Made by a program: the position numbers and the translations under genes. Below, piece by piece: positions 11,015 through 22,499 of a stretch of 64,000 nucleotides of DNA; position 1 is the first letter of the stretch; every line of letters begins with the position of its first letter. Origin of the DNA: Diplosphaera chodatii (Eukaryota > Chlorophyta > Trebouxiophyceae > Prasiolales > Stichococcaceae). The stretch spans positions 2,046,001 to 2,110,000 of the forward strand of contig JAALGY010000012.1 of the NCBI GenBank assembly GCA_032358165.1, given 5' to 3'. The notes below the pieces were generated by a model. The model was not told the origin of the DNA, made no database searches, and saw nothing but the letters and a program-made list of their open reading frames with translations.

Positions 11015-14000
11015 ATGGCGTCTGTCAGCGAGGATGATGTGCAAAAAGCATTCATGAAGCTGCAGAATGGCAGCGACATCCGCGGCGTTGCGATCTCAGG
11101 TGGGGCCAAGCCATCTCAACCAGGTACATTGCAGGTGCTGCTCATGGTGGAGGATACAGTGAGGTCACGTCTGTAACATTTCTCTGGGTGTCGCCGACAG
11201 TGCCAGACAACCCCGTGACCCTTCAACCAGCATGCGCAACGTTCATTGCACGTGGCTTTGCTGGTTGGCTGGCGGAGAGGACAGGCAAGCCAGCAGACCA
11301 GCTGAAAGTGTCGGTGAGGCGAGAAGTTTCAGACTTGCTGTGAGATTTGCAACTCGGATGCCGACGGATGTCCCCTTGCAATGTATGGCACTACGCTGTC
11401 TTGCATCTTCGCATGTTGATCATTGAAGCAGCTGGTACGCCGCTGATTGTCGTGTGCATATACCCATCGTGTCCAGGTTGGGAGGGATCCGCGGCTGTCA
11501 GGGCCAGCGCTGGCGGCGGCGCTCGCTGCAGGGCTGGCATCAGAAGGCGTTGCCGTGACGGACTTTGGGCCGGCCACGACGCCAGCCATGTTTATGAGCT
11601 GCATTCTGGATGGTGAGGTCGGTGGATACTCTGGTGGAGACAACACACAGCTCCTGGCTCCCGGCAGTTGCAAAACCATGCACTCAGCTCGCATAATTGA
11701 TGCATTTGGCTGAACGACAGGCTCCTGTTGCTAGCGTCAAAGTACAAGATGATGATGATGCTGATGATGTTAACGTGCCTGTAGGGCATCAGTATGACGG
11801 AGCCATCATGATCACAGCTAGCCATCTGCCGTTTCACCGTAATGGCTTCAAATTCTTCACCAGGGAGGGGGGTGCTGAAAAGGTACCAAATAAAAAATCA
11901 CACCTGATGTAACATCATGTTTGCCCCACAAGCACCTGCTTGGTGTATCCTGGTCGAGCTCCATAGCCTGCATCAACTGTCTATGTTCGTAATCACAACC
12001 AACATCATGACACTCATCGTGAGTCTCTTTCCAATATCTGTCCGCAGGCAGACATCACTGCCATCCTGAAAGGGGCAGCCGTGCAGGCAGTGGCCGCAGA
12101 TGTCTCTCCAGCAAATGAGCAGGATTTGGCTGCATATGTGCTACAGACGGCGCTGGGTGCTGACCCAGGCCTCATCAGCCAGGTGCAGCCTGGTGTCGTG
12201 TTGACGTCATTGCAACAGTACATTTTCAGCTGCTTCAAACCCTTCGGTGCAGTTGGGCGCAGATGCATATGGCCAGTGTGCCAGCCTCGAAGTGCCTGTC
12301 CAGAAGAACTGGGAGCATGTCGAGCGTTTCGGTGCTTGCTGTTGCAGGATGAATTCATGCCGGTGTACGCAGCGCATCTCAGGGGCATAATCAAAAAGGG
12401 GGTTGACGACAAGGAAGATCATGAGCATCCACTGCGCGGCTTTCATATCGTGGTGGATGCTGGCAACGGCGGCGGTGGCTACTTTGCATATGATGTCTTG
12501 CAACCGCTGGGCGCCAACATCGAGGGTGTGGCTACTTTCGACTGAGAGATGTTCGCACCTGGGCATGATCCTGCTGAGGGGATGCAACATGGCGACTGCA
12601 GCATTTGTACACCTTCAGAACGCTGCGGGCACCTCGTACATGGCAGAGACTACAGTATACATTTCTGGCGACGCTGCAGGCAGCCAGTTCTTGGATGGCG
12701 ACGGGCGCTTCCCCAACCACATACCCAACCCCGAGAATGCAGAGGCCATGGCTGCGGGCTGTGAGATGGTGAAGGTGAGGCTTCACAGCCTGCGCACTGT
12801 GTTGTACCCCCTTTTCAACCCTGTGCCACTGGTCGTGCTAGTCTTGAAGCAGTTCTTCCTGGGTGACACATACCCGTTGTGGGTCACTCACAGTCATCAG
12901 GTCTGACCGCCTCAACTGCAGCGCTCTGGAGCGGACCTGGGCATCGTGTTCGACACTGATGTGGACCGATCAGCGGTGGTTGCTGCGAACGGCGAGCCCA
13001 TCAACAGCAACCGCTACATCGGCCTGATGTCCTACATTGCGCTGCGGTGGGCGGTGGCAGCAGCTTGCCGCACCTCCAGTGCACAGTGTTGTCAAAGATT
13101 ACTGCAAAGTCAGGAGAACATCAGTCGAGAAGTGCACACTGCCAGCGCTACTCACCCTGAACACATCTGCAGGGACCATTCTGGGACGACCATCGTGACT
13201 GACAGTGTAACCAGCAATGGGCTGTCCGACTTCATCGCGGGGCTGGGCGGCCGCCACTTCCGCTTCCAGCGCGGCTACAAGAATGTCATCAACAAGGGCA
13301 TTGCCCTTGCCAAGGAGGGCGTTGACTGCCAGCTCATGATGGAGACCAGGTAACTTAGCACACCACAGCATAAAGCACCTGGTGAAGCCAGAATGCCTTG
13401 CAGTGCCGGATGGAGTTGGGTCCCAGCAACCTTGAAACACCAGGTCGCAGCCACGCCATCTTCTTCTTGAATGCGCCTTTGCAAGGTTTTGAGTGACGCA
13501 CCCGTGATATCGATGACAATCCGGCTGCTCGACCTCGCAGCGGCCATGGCGCCATGCAAGAAAACTACTACCTAGATGACGGCGCCTACTCGGCTGTGCG
13601 CTGCGTCATCGAGCTGGTGCGGACGGCGAACGAGGGCGGCGGCCGCGACATCACGGCCCTGCTGCGGGACCTGAAGGAGCCCGTGGAGAGCCGCGAGTAC
13701 CGCTTGAAGGTGCAAGCTCATTGCCACACTGCTGGCGCTCAATCCTGCCCGGCACTTGCCAAAGTGTACAGGCGCGACGCTGCCTACCGACACACAGGGA
13801 GCATTGCTGCCGTCAGGTACACAAGCAACTCAGCTGGAGAGCACGCCCTTTCACGCCCTCAATGCTTACGCAGGTGTCGGGCACAGACGATGTGAAGGGC
13901 GGGATGCAGGCGGTGCTGGACTGCTTCCACGAGTGGCTGCAGGCGGGCGCGGGCGGCGCCGCCAACTGGTCCCTGGAGCCCGAGAACCACGAGGGCTGGC

Positions 14001-14623
14001 GCGTCTCGATTGACGAGGGTGGGGCAGAGCCCCACATGCTGCACTGTCAGAGCGCCACGAGATGTGGCAGTTCTCCAGACGTCCAGAGCACAACTTGTCG
14101 ACTGGCTGTGGGCATGATTTTGGTCAGGAGGCAGGGGAGCGCGGGTGATGCTGGGCTGCTGGTGCACTAGCGTGCCACTGCTGCGCAGCTGCCTACGCTC
14201 TCCGCATATGGTCCTGTGACGACGCCTCCCCATCGCGTGCAGGGGAGGGACGCCGGGGGTGGGCACTGCTGCGCGCATCGTTGCACGACCCGCTGCTCGT
14301 GCTGAACATCGAGTCGGAGGTGGAGGGTGGCGCCCGCGCCACAGCCGCCCAGGTCAGTCCCAACATCACAGTGTCCAGACGGACTGTGATGCCTGGCTGA
14401 CCAAGTGCTTCCCAAGCAGTCACACGTCACTGGGCTGACTTCGTGGAGTGGTGGCCACCTGCTGTGCAACGGGCCAGTGTGTTCTACGATGGTCTGATGT
14501 CTGCTTATGGTGCACTTGCAGCTCATGAAGTTCTTCATGGTCAGCTGCGCCCAAGGTGTGGAAATCGACATCGGGCAGCTGGCAGCCGGTGCTGGCACAG
14601 ATGGCCCATCAGAAGGTCGATGA
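11015..14623 (+). CDS. Phosphoglucomutase/phosphomannomutase family enzyme (plant PGM-like)
   Basis: Alpha-D-phosphohexomutase that would move phosphate between C1 and C6 of a hexose phosphate; exact sugar unknown. Thirteen exons give 563 residues: 11015-11123, 11201-11313, 11477-11612, 11785-11882, 12048-12182, 12348-12525, 12680-12774, 12922-13046, 13173-13349, 13541-13709, 13874-14018, 14243-14352, 14522-14623. The phosphoserine loop is ITASHLPFHRNG (Ser about residue 132). The metal loop is FDTDVDRSAV (about 298-307). The third-domain motif ETSGHGAMQENYYLDDGAY and sugar-contact loop GEPIN are present. TASHLP replaces the usual TASHNP; from memory this also occurs in a plant PGM-like subgroup. 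No obvious transit peptide: it begins MASVSEDDVQ, so cytosolic location is likely. The poorly conserved C-terminal domain is consistent with that subgroup. Confidence 0.87.
11749..11771 (+). repeat. GAT/GCT trinucleotide repeat in a PGM intron
   Basis: A short, imperfect run of GATGATGATGATGCTGATG type lies in the intron between exons 3 and 4 (11613-11784). It is not coding in the gene model. Confidence 0.6.
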
Positions 14624-15317
14624 TACCTGTAGCATTGAACGTGCACTGGTGTGTTTCAACATACAGACTAGCGGCCTTCAGCAACAATCTGTCACATTCG
14701 CTTGCCACTATCCCTTTTCCTCGAGTGTTTTGACGGGGTAGCTAGTCGTCATGACGCTCCCATGTACAACGCAATCATGATTCTCGTCCACTCGCTGGTC
14801 TTTGCAACCATTCAAGAGCAGGGCACGCGTGGCCTCTTCGGTACAAGTGTATCCCGCCGATGGTCAAATTGGCGGCAGATCGACACACTTCATATGGGAC
14901 ACGTGATAGATGCGTGTGTTGCCAGAGTGTATCTCTGGGTCAGTCAAAATCCAGTCTTTCCGTTGCGCGGCTGTGCGCGCTGCACCCTGCTGCGTATCAT
15001 CATGGACGTGCAGTCGGAGAAGGTGAAGCAGACGTGCTGGTGCATTGCACCCTCGACTCGGGACATGAGGGGCGTCAAGAGCCAAAGGGCCGAGAACAGC
15101 GAGTCCTCCGCCCCAACCCCTCCATCATGGACAACTGCCAAGCTTGCACGAGCATAGTGTACCTTCATCTACGCCGTCGCATACTGCTCTGCTGCCCACA
15201 AATGAGCCTGCTGTATAGAAGCCCTCATTGACCTTACCGCCGAGTCACCGTGGCGGCAGCTGTCAACATTGGCACATGAAGACCCTCGAACCTGGTCTCT
15301 TCATATGGAGTGCAGTG
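14624..15317. other. Intergenic region, PGM to BAR-like gene
   Basis: PGM 3' UTR and upstream region of the next gene. An uninterrupted frame runs from 14702 to 15157, but it shows no domain and no conserved phrase. A 5' non-coding exon of the next gene could lie here. Confidence 0.45.
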
Positions 15318-17496
15318 ATGAGCGAGGTCACGGCATTCCGGGTGAAGCTGCTGGAATGCCAGAAGCAGATCAAGGTGCGGCAGCCGACAGCCTTCTTCGA
15401 TCGGACGCTTGCATACGTCCTCTGCGTAATGCTGTGTTGACTTGAATAATGGGGATGTGATGCCAACACCAAGGCAGGAACCGGCACTTCATCTCAGCAA
15501 ATTGTTGTCTCAGGGCTCGAATGGCGCAATCGACGGTGCTGCTCTGTTCAGCGCTGTTGTTGGAGAATCCTCATGATGCCGATCTCTTGTGGTCTCAGCT
15601 TCCATGCATGGAGCCCGTTGCGATAGCTTGTGGTGCCTGCATCTGAAACAGAGAGACTGTCGGGCGCTTTTCTTATCTCCTTGCCTCTTTGCAGGACTGA
15701 TTGCAAGTGCTGACAAGGTTCTGTCAGGCGGCATGCCAGGCGTGAGTGCTGTTGGAAACCACCCCACGTGTCTCATGCTGGCAATGCAAGCAAGGCGCAC
15801 TCGCCAGGAGGTACAGCAGGCTTCGTGCCGACCTGCTTTTTCCGCGCAGGTCTGGAACGTTGACACACCGGACATGGCAGCGGAGCCAGTGCCAGGGAGC
15901 CAGGCTGGTGTCATCCAGGCCGGCGCGCTCAGCAAGATGGACGTGAGTGGATAGCTTCTGACCGTGATATCTGGCGCCGAGACAGTGTGCTGAGTGCTGC
16001 CAGCGGGTGCCATAGATGGCAACTGCTTTAACTGGAGCTGGTAGTGCATCTCTGACAGATGGATCTGGGTGCCATATGCACAGGCCGGCCAGGTTCAGGC
16101 GGCAATCCTGGGGCCCATGCAGTCTTGGATGAAGCGCTACGACACCGCCAAGGTGCCTGGTCAGTCTGACAATATCTGACAACACCTCTTTGCAGACTGC
16201 CATCGACATAGGTGCTCGTCAACATCACCTGGTGCATCTTTTAGAGCACTCTAAGCATGCTTACTCCTGTCCATCGTTGCTTGAAGACCCGCCCTCACAC
16301 CGTGATGCAGCACACCACATTGCAGGTACACATGGGCGAGCTCGGCAAGGCGGGTACGCGCCTGGATGCGGCGCGTCGCCAGTTCTACCTCAAATCGCAG
16401 AAGCACCTGAAGGAGCACATCGCCAAGAAGGACAACACCACCCAGCCGGCGCCGCGGGAGGAGAGCGACGCTGCACTGTCAGGTCGGCACACTGCCAAGT
16501 TGTGTGCATCACACGGACACTGGTTCCTTGCTATACCTTACCACGGACGACCAGGTTCATGACAGGGACCCAATGCTTTGGTCAATCAGCAAAGCAGCAC
16601 CGATTTGTGTGCTTGCACTGCACTTGCTTTGTTTGGCATGGCATGGTCTGATACCATACAGCTGCATGACACAAGATCCTGGCCGACCTCTATGTAGCTG
16701 CTGTCTGCAGGAGCGCGCACAACATTCAACACGACGGAGGCAAACCTTGCGGCAGAGCTGGCCCAGCTGTGCAGCGATGCGTCCAGCCTGCAGGGCTGGC
16801 TCGCTCAGGCCATGTCTGTGCAGGTGTGACTGTACTTTGCTGCCACAATGTGTTGTCACGTGCTTCACGACCACCCAGTACATGTCACCACTACAACCGC
16901 ACGGACCAGAGGTACTTCTAGGTTCTAGCTGCTGCATGTGTGCGAGGTGTCAGCCTGCTGAAGCTCATCACTCCTGTGTGCAGGCTGCAACATTGTCCAA
17001 GGCTGCCAAAGCGTGCTCGGCAGGCATGACCCACCCGGTAGGCAACAGCATCCGTCAGTGCAGCTTTGCAGCCTCGAGACCTGATGCCCCTGCGATCACA
17101 TGCTCTTGCGCTGCGATGCTCAGCTCTGATGTGCAACATGTGTGAGGAGGAAGAAAGCCCGAGTTTGAGTTGGTAATTGTAGCGTGCAGGCTACCGCTGC
17201 ACCCGCAAGCTTTTCCGCCGTCCCGCCGCACACGCAGCAGGTACCTGCTCTGGAGAGGAACATCAGTGCCCGCTAAGTGGGGCGCTGAATTTAACTTATG
17301 ATCGTACCAGTCCAATAGGCATGTGCTCGTGTTTTGCGTGCCATGCCCCATTGCATCAGATCCACATGTCCTCGAGGTGCTGTTAAGGAAGCTGCGGATG
17401 CCATTGAAGGTGGCGCCATCCCCGACGCATGGCATGCCGCCAGTGCCACAGCACAAGATCCAGCCCATCATGGCACAGCAGGTTGCTGCACGCTGA
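15318..17496 (+). CDS. Probable BAR-like coiled-coil protein
   Basis: Ten exons join to a 257-residue frame: 15318-15374, 15514-15535 (a 22-nt microexon), 15695-15741, 15850-15942, 16093-16152, 16326-16482, 16711-16823, 16984-17037, 17190-17240, 17377-17496. The centre is helical and charged, with the run LGPMQSWMKRYDTAKVHMGE and then LDAARRQFYLKSQKHLKEH. This spacing of Leu, Lys and Arg is like helix 2 of BAR domains, which bind and curve membranes. A second helix is rich in Ala and Leu (LAAELAQLCSDASSLQGWL). The C-terminus is Pro/Gln-rich (PTHGMPPVPQHKIQP). The start is the ATG of MSEVTAFRVK; an upstream start is possible. The BAR call is by resemblance only; a generic coiled-coil protein is the alternative. 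The 3' end is the least sure part. Confidence 0.5.
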
Positions 17497-18084
17497 GGAC
17501 GCAGCAAGGGCCATTGTTGGCCTTCCAGCTTTGCAGTTGATTGTTGAAGCAGCAGCAGCAACTGTGAAGCACCTTCACACCCAAGCTGCGGATGAACCTC
17601 AGGTTGCGCACAGGCATAGTTGCATACGGTATCTGGGCTGCTGAGGGAGACTGCATCGTCACGGCTAGGACACTGTGCATCCTCGTAGATTGTGTGTTGG
17701 TGTTACTGCGCTTATGCCAGTGCAAGATACAATTGCAGCTGTTGTCGGTGTAGAGCTAAACATTCTGACATTGAGCGCTTGATATCGTAAGGTGGGTTAC
17801 TGGATGCATGTATGGACGCCTTGCTTCGCCATGAACGGTTTCACACTGCACCAGGGTTATGAGCTCAGAACAGGGAAACCCAACAGGGAAAGCTGTGTGA
17901 AGCTCTCTGCACACCATTGTTCAAGCACCTCTATGCTTGTCTGTTGTCGTAACCTGAGCAATCTGCACATATGGTACAACCTGTGCAGCTGCCAGAGCTA
18001 TCTGTCTCTGTGACACGCACTGTTTATCCTGCTGACCTAGGCGTCGAGCATCGTAGCCTATCTCGAGGCATGCGTCTGGGGTTC
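17497..18084. other. Convergent intergenic region, BAR-like gene / CDH1
   Basis: Facing 3' ends of the two genes. No conserved frame, RNA gene or repeat was seen. Confidence 0.5.
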
Positions 18085-21000
18085 TCATCGTATGTGAGCT
18101 CGCATCATGTTTGACACCGCTGATTCGTCTGCAGAGCCGGCAACCTTGGCGCCAGGAAACACGCTCCAGAAGCGCAGCGTTTCATCGCCTGCAGGACGAC
18201 CCAAACTGTTAAGGACACCGCTGCGCAGCGAGTCGTCTGCACAGGGGTGCCTGCCCACGCCATGCAGATGTGCACAGCGGCTCAAACCCTACTGGCGCTA
18301 GACGCACCGGCACCAGTGACGATGGTCTGGCCGTCAGGCGAGACCGCCAGGTACAGCACGCGCATCGAGTGACCCGTCAGCGTCGCCAGCTTGGCCAGGC
18401 CCGGCCACCGCCACACGCACACCTGCAGCCAGGACCATTCTATGTGGTTGCACTAGAGCGCAGTGTGCACAGTATTTCGCTGGAACAGGAAGGACTCAAC
18501 CTCTCCACGAAGCAAGGTGAAATTCATACACAGCGACTGATTTGGCAGGACAGTATAGCGCTCTACTTCGCCAGCCGCACCTGGTTTTGGCTGTAGCCAT
18601 GCGTCGACACGACCTCATTGACGTTGCGGCTCCACGAGAGGTTGCACACCTGCGCCATCATGGGAAGCCTTGCATGGAGGGGGCACGCAGCGGAGCAGGC
18701 GGTGTCATCAGGAAGGTAAACATGCACAGATGGGCCACACCTGGCTATAGCTCAGCAGCACAGCCTGCTGAGAACAGGGAATCCATCCGGCAAACCGCAC
18801 CTGCGAGCCGGTGTCGATGGCGGTGAGGGCTGCGCCTGACGCGGTGTTCCAGAACCGTATGCAACGGTCCGCTGTGCCGCCACCGCTGGCGAGCAACCCA
18901 TGCTGGTGCGGGCTCCAAGCGATCGCCTTCACCGCTGCCTGCAGCCGATCAGCCACGCTCCTGTGAGTGCTCATGGGAGCCCCGGGCTCTGAGGCTTGCA
19001 GCCAGTCGCACATCGTCACCCAGGATGACCTAGAACTTCGTCAGTGGGCAAGGCGAAGAGCGTCCTTCGCTGCACGCTCCAGGCGGGCGTGAGTAGGAAG
19101 AGGACAGCACGTTGTGACGGTCCACAGCCACCCACCTGGTGGTCGTCGAAGCGCAGGACGGGCTGTGAGGAGGCGGCGGACCAGCAGTACAGCTGGTTGT
19201 CGTTGCCGCCCGACGCGAGCTGCCGGTCGTCCGGCGCCCACTTCAGCCCGCACACCTGCCGCAGCACCAGCGTCAGCAAGCGTCAGGGGCTGAGCAGTCC
19301 GTCAACGCTCCTGACGTGCGCTGGGTTTCCACCGCCGAGGTGCTTTCGGAGGCCAGTGGGCAGACGAGTGGCGGGTCTCACGCAAGCAAAGGTGCGTGAC
19401 TGCTGCGGCCGGCTGGGCAGCCGACGTACTGTCACACATGAGTGTCAGCGCTGTGTCGTACATGACCTCCATCATCATGATGCAAGTCCAGCGCAGCACA
19501 CCTCAGACCGGTGGGCGGCGAGGCGGCTGGTCCAGTGCTCGGGCGCGCGCACGTCCCGCTGCAGGATGGTCTTGTCGCGGCTGCCGGTGCTGAGCAGGTG
19601 GCTGCTCCACGCCATGCAGCCCACCCGCGCTCTGTGGCCGTCCATGGTGCGCACCCTGTGGCACACACATGAAGGCGTCAGCACACGGTGTGCACCGCCT
19701 GTGATCTCAGGCCTGAGCACAATGAAAGACGCCAGGGCCCAGGACCAGAGCTGCCTGCCCAGACGTCCTGCTACGCAAACCCTGTGGCATGCACCTTGAC
19801 ATGACGCATCAGCAGCGACGGACAGCTCAGATGCAAGACAACAGCCCCACTCACAGCTGCGACTTCTGGACGTCCCAGATCTGCGTCTCGTTGCGCGCGG
19901 TGCCGACCGCCAGGAAGCTGCCGCGCCCGCTCCATGCGACCGAGCACACGCTGTCGGGCGCGGCGGGCGTGCCCAGCTCGCACAGCTTGTGCACCCGCGA
20001 CGTGGCGGCGGACCACAGGTACACGCACGTGCCTGCGGGCATAAAGTGCATGTCGCGCCAAGGCCTGCACACTGAGGCTCTTCAGCTGACGGTCCAGAGC
20101 AGCTGTACCACCGCATCTGCCATCTGGACGAGTGCAAGCTGACTGCCGTGGCTGCCTGTCCTTGATGCCTGCTCACTGAGCGACGAAAAGACGATACGGT
20201 ACCCATCGATCTACCCCTGCACACTGCGCACCTAGGCCCACTGCGAGCACGTTCTGAGCTGACCAGTCCACCAGGTTCAGGTAGAAATCGTCCTGCAGCG
20301 CTGGCGCATCCAGCACCTGCTGCAACCAGCATGCTGTCAGGGAAACACCCCCAACTCATCACCAATGACAGCGTCAAGATCAGGCAGCGCCTGACCACAG
20401 TCAACATCAGAATGCAAGCAGGAAGTGGCTTGCCTTGTATGGGGACTTGGCGATTTTGCGGGGTGCACGCCGCGGAGACGTTGGCCCCGCTGCACCCGGC
20501 GCATCGCTGCCTATCGGCGTGCGCACAAAGGGGTTGGCTGCCGCTGGACCCGCAATGGGGCTGAACCTGCAGCGGCAAGCAGAGCCACCATTACCTTCCA
20601 TGCCTTGCGGATGCTGTCTGCCCATGCACCAGCTCCAGAAATGCAGATATGACACACACAAGTGCAGAACTTCGAAGGCCAAGGCCCAGAGGAGATACGC
20701 TCACCTGTCGCCTGCCTGGAAGCGAAGCAGCTTCTTGGCGGGGCTGTGGCTGGGGCTGCCCAGGCCGCCGCCAGGGCCCGCGGTGTCGCGGAAGCTGGCG
20801 ACGCGCTCCGGGCTGCCGGCCGCGGGTCGCCCCAGCAGCTCCGACTGCAGCAGCTGCTGGTACGCCGGGTTGGAGTCCTGCAGAGTGACAGTCTGGGCTC
20901 ATGACATGTGCACCGCTCTCCATGTACACCTCCTGCATGCCCTGACCCCAGGTGCCTGCTGTCGTTGGGTACTCAAGGGCTGGGCGTGCTGGGCGACGAA

Positions 21001-21386
21001 TGTGAGCTGGTAGTTCTTGAGCAGGGGCTGACCTCGCGGTCTGAGAGACGTGCGGACTCCGAGGCTGCCGACTCCCGGTCGAGCGCCGAGAAGTTGCGCC
21101 GCGCCGACGCCGAGCGCGAGGGGATGAAGCGGTCGCTGTACACCACCCCGTCCCGCCCGTGCCTCCGGGGTGAGGGGAAGTCCAACGAGCGTGAGGAGCT
21201 GGCTCCGCCGCCGCTGGGGACACGCGCGCGGGTCATCGCTGACGCCGGCGAGGCTGTGGGCGACTGGAAGCCGCCGGGCCCGTCTGCTGCCTGCGGCATG
21301 TCGGTGTCCTGTCCCCCGGCCGCCTGCTGCCCCCGCTGCGGCTGCCGCCCGTCCGCTGCTGCAGCCTGCTGGTGCGGGTCCGCCAT
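18085..21386 (-). CDS. CCS52: CDH1/FZR/CCS52, WD40 activator of the anaphase-promoting complex
   Basis: Substrate-binding co-activator of the APC/C ubiquitin ligase, active in late mitosis and G1 and in plants linked to endoreduplication. Eleven exons give 540 residues: 21033-21386, 20705-20877, 20434-20566, 20232-20316, 19855-20032, 19502-19655, 19136-19255, 18801-18938, 18581-18649, 18308-18422, 18085-18188. The C-box DRFIPSR is at 85-91. RKIAKSPYK and [18 protein letters not shown] precede seven WD40 repeats, with signature phrases [29 protein letters not shown] and [15 protein letters not shown]. The protein ends in Ile-Arg, the IR tail that docks on APC3. RKIAKSPYK and the wording of the WD40 blades favour CDH1 over CDC20. 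The start is the ATG at 21386; upstream the frame opens only from a GTG. Intron 20317-20433 begins with GC and ends in a tandem acceptor (NAGNAG). Confidence 0.92.
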
Positions 21387-22499
21387 CCGGGGTGCGGGCC
21401 GCGAGTCAGCCGGCGCTGCTGGCCGGCTGCCGAGCCATGTGCTTGCAGTTGCTGCGATGCCGAGCACAGCGGAGACCCAAGCCAGGCTGCCGCAGGTCCG
21501 CCGCCAAGCACTCCGTGGACGTCACACCGTGGCGATTCTCCCAGTATCTGCGTGCGGCAGCTGTATCACCTGGATGTACCCAAAACCCAATGCTTGACGC
21601 CCAGGCATCACATTGTATCATGGAAGGGGCCCCAGCGTCTCTCGCACATGTTGTCCATGACACGCAGCAAGGGCTAACGCAGCACAACGCGGCATGGTGT
21701 GAGACATGTCCCTGCACTTCCTATTGGGACACGCAGCGGGTCCATAGCACCTCATGCAAGAGTTGTCAGATGTCCTGGGACAATTGTCCCCAGCAACATG
21801 CCAGAATAACTGTCACAACGCCGCAGCGTATGGCGCGACAGCCACAAGCATGAGTACCACTAATATGATGGCCTGCTTTGCTTACCTGCACCTGCTGGCG
21901 CGGGATACGACTTATCGCTGCCTTGAGTGCCTACACATCAGACCGGCCCAAGTTGCAGGAGACTGCCGCAGCTGCGTTGGTCCAATCGAGAAACCTCACG
22001 CCGTGGCAGTCAGCAGTCCGGCGGGCAACGCTGCACCTGTGCGCATGCTGCACCCAAGGCCAGCAGCTGTCTGTCGGTTTATAACGGCAGTTCCTGACGA
22101 GCGGGAAGGGGGAGCAGCCGCAAGCTCTCGCTGCGAAGTGCAGTGCTCAACAATGCTTATCCGCGAGTAACGTGGATGATAGTTTGATAGACGCTTAGCA
22201 GTGCAGTCTAACCAAGGCCCACTGCACGACTGCAGCGATCAATGCAAGAGACTGGTAGTCCCTCGCAGTCTAGCATCTTAGCTAGTTGTGCTAGGGGCGA
22301 AGAAGCAGGTGCAGGTGGTGTTGCAGCCTCATTCACAGCTTTACAGGCGAACACATATCCGTGTGCTGCGCTGTAAGCGATCTGATGCCACCTCCTGCCC
22401 CCGTGCATCCTGTTGATGTCTGATACCCAAAATACTACACAACACTTGTCTAAGCCAGAGTCACAGCGCAGCCCTACAAACGTTGCCCAGCATGGCGAA
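21387..22499. promoter_or_regulatory. Divergent intergenic region, CDH1 / RNF10
   Basis: About 1.1 kb between two start codons on opposite strands; it should hold both promoters. Open frames such as 21754-22170 show no domain. No TATA box or repeat was recognised. Confidence 0.5.

Noticed and set aside
19475..20578. Minus-strand frame of 367 codons within CDH1
   Set aside because: It reads through three introns; only short parts match WD40 sequence. The spliced model explains the locus.
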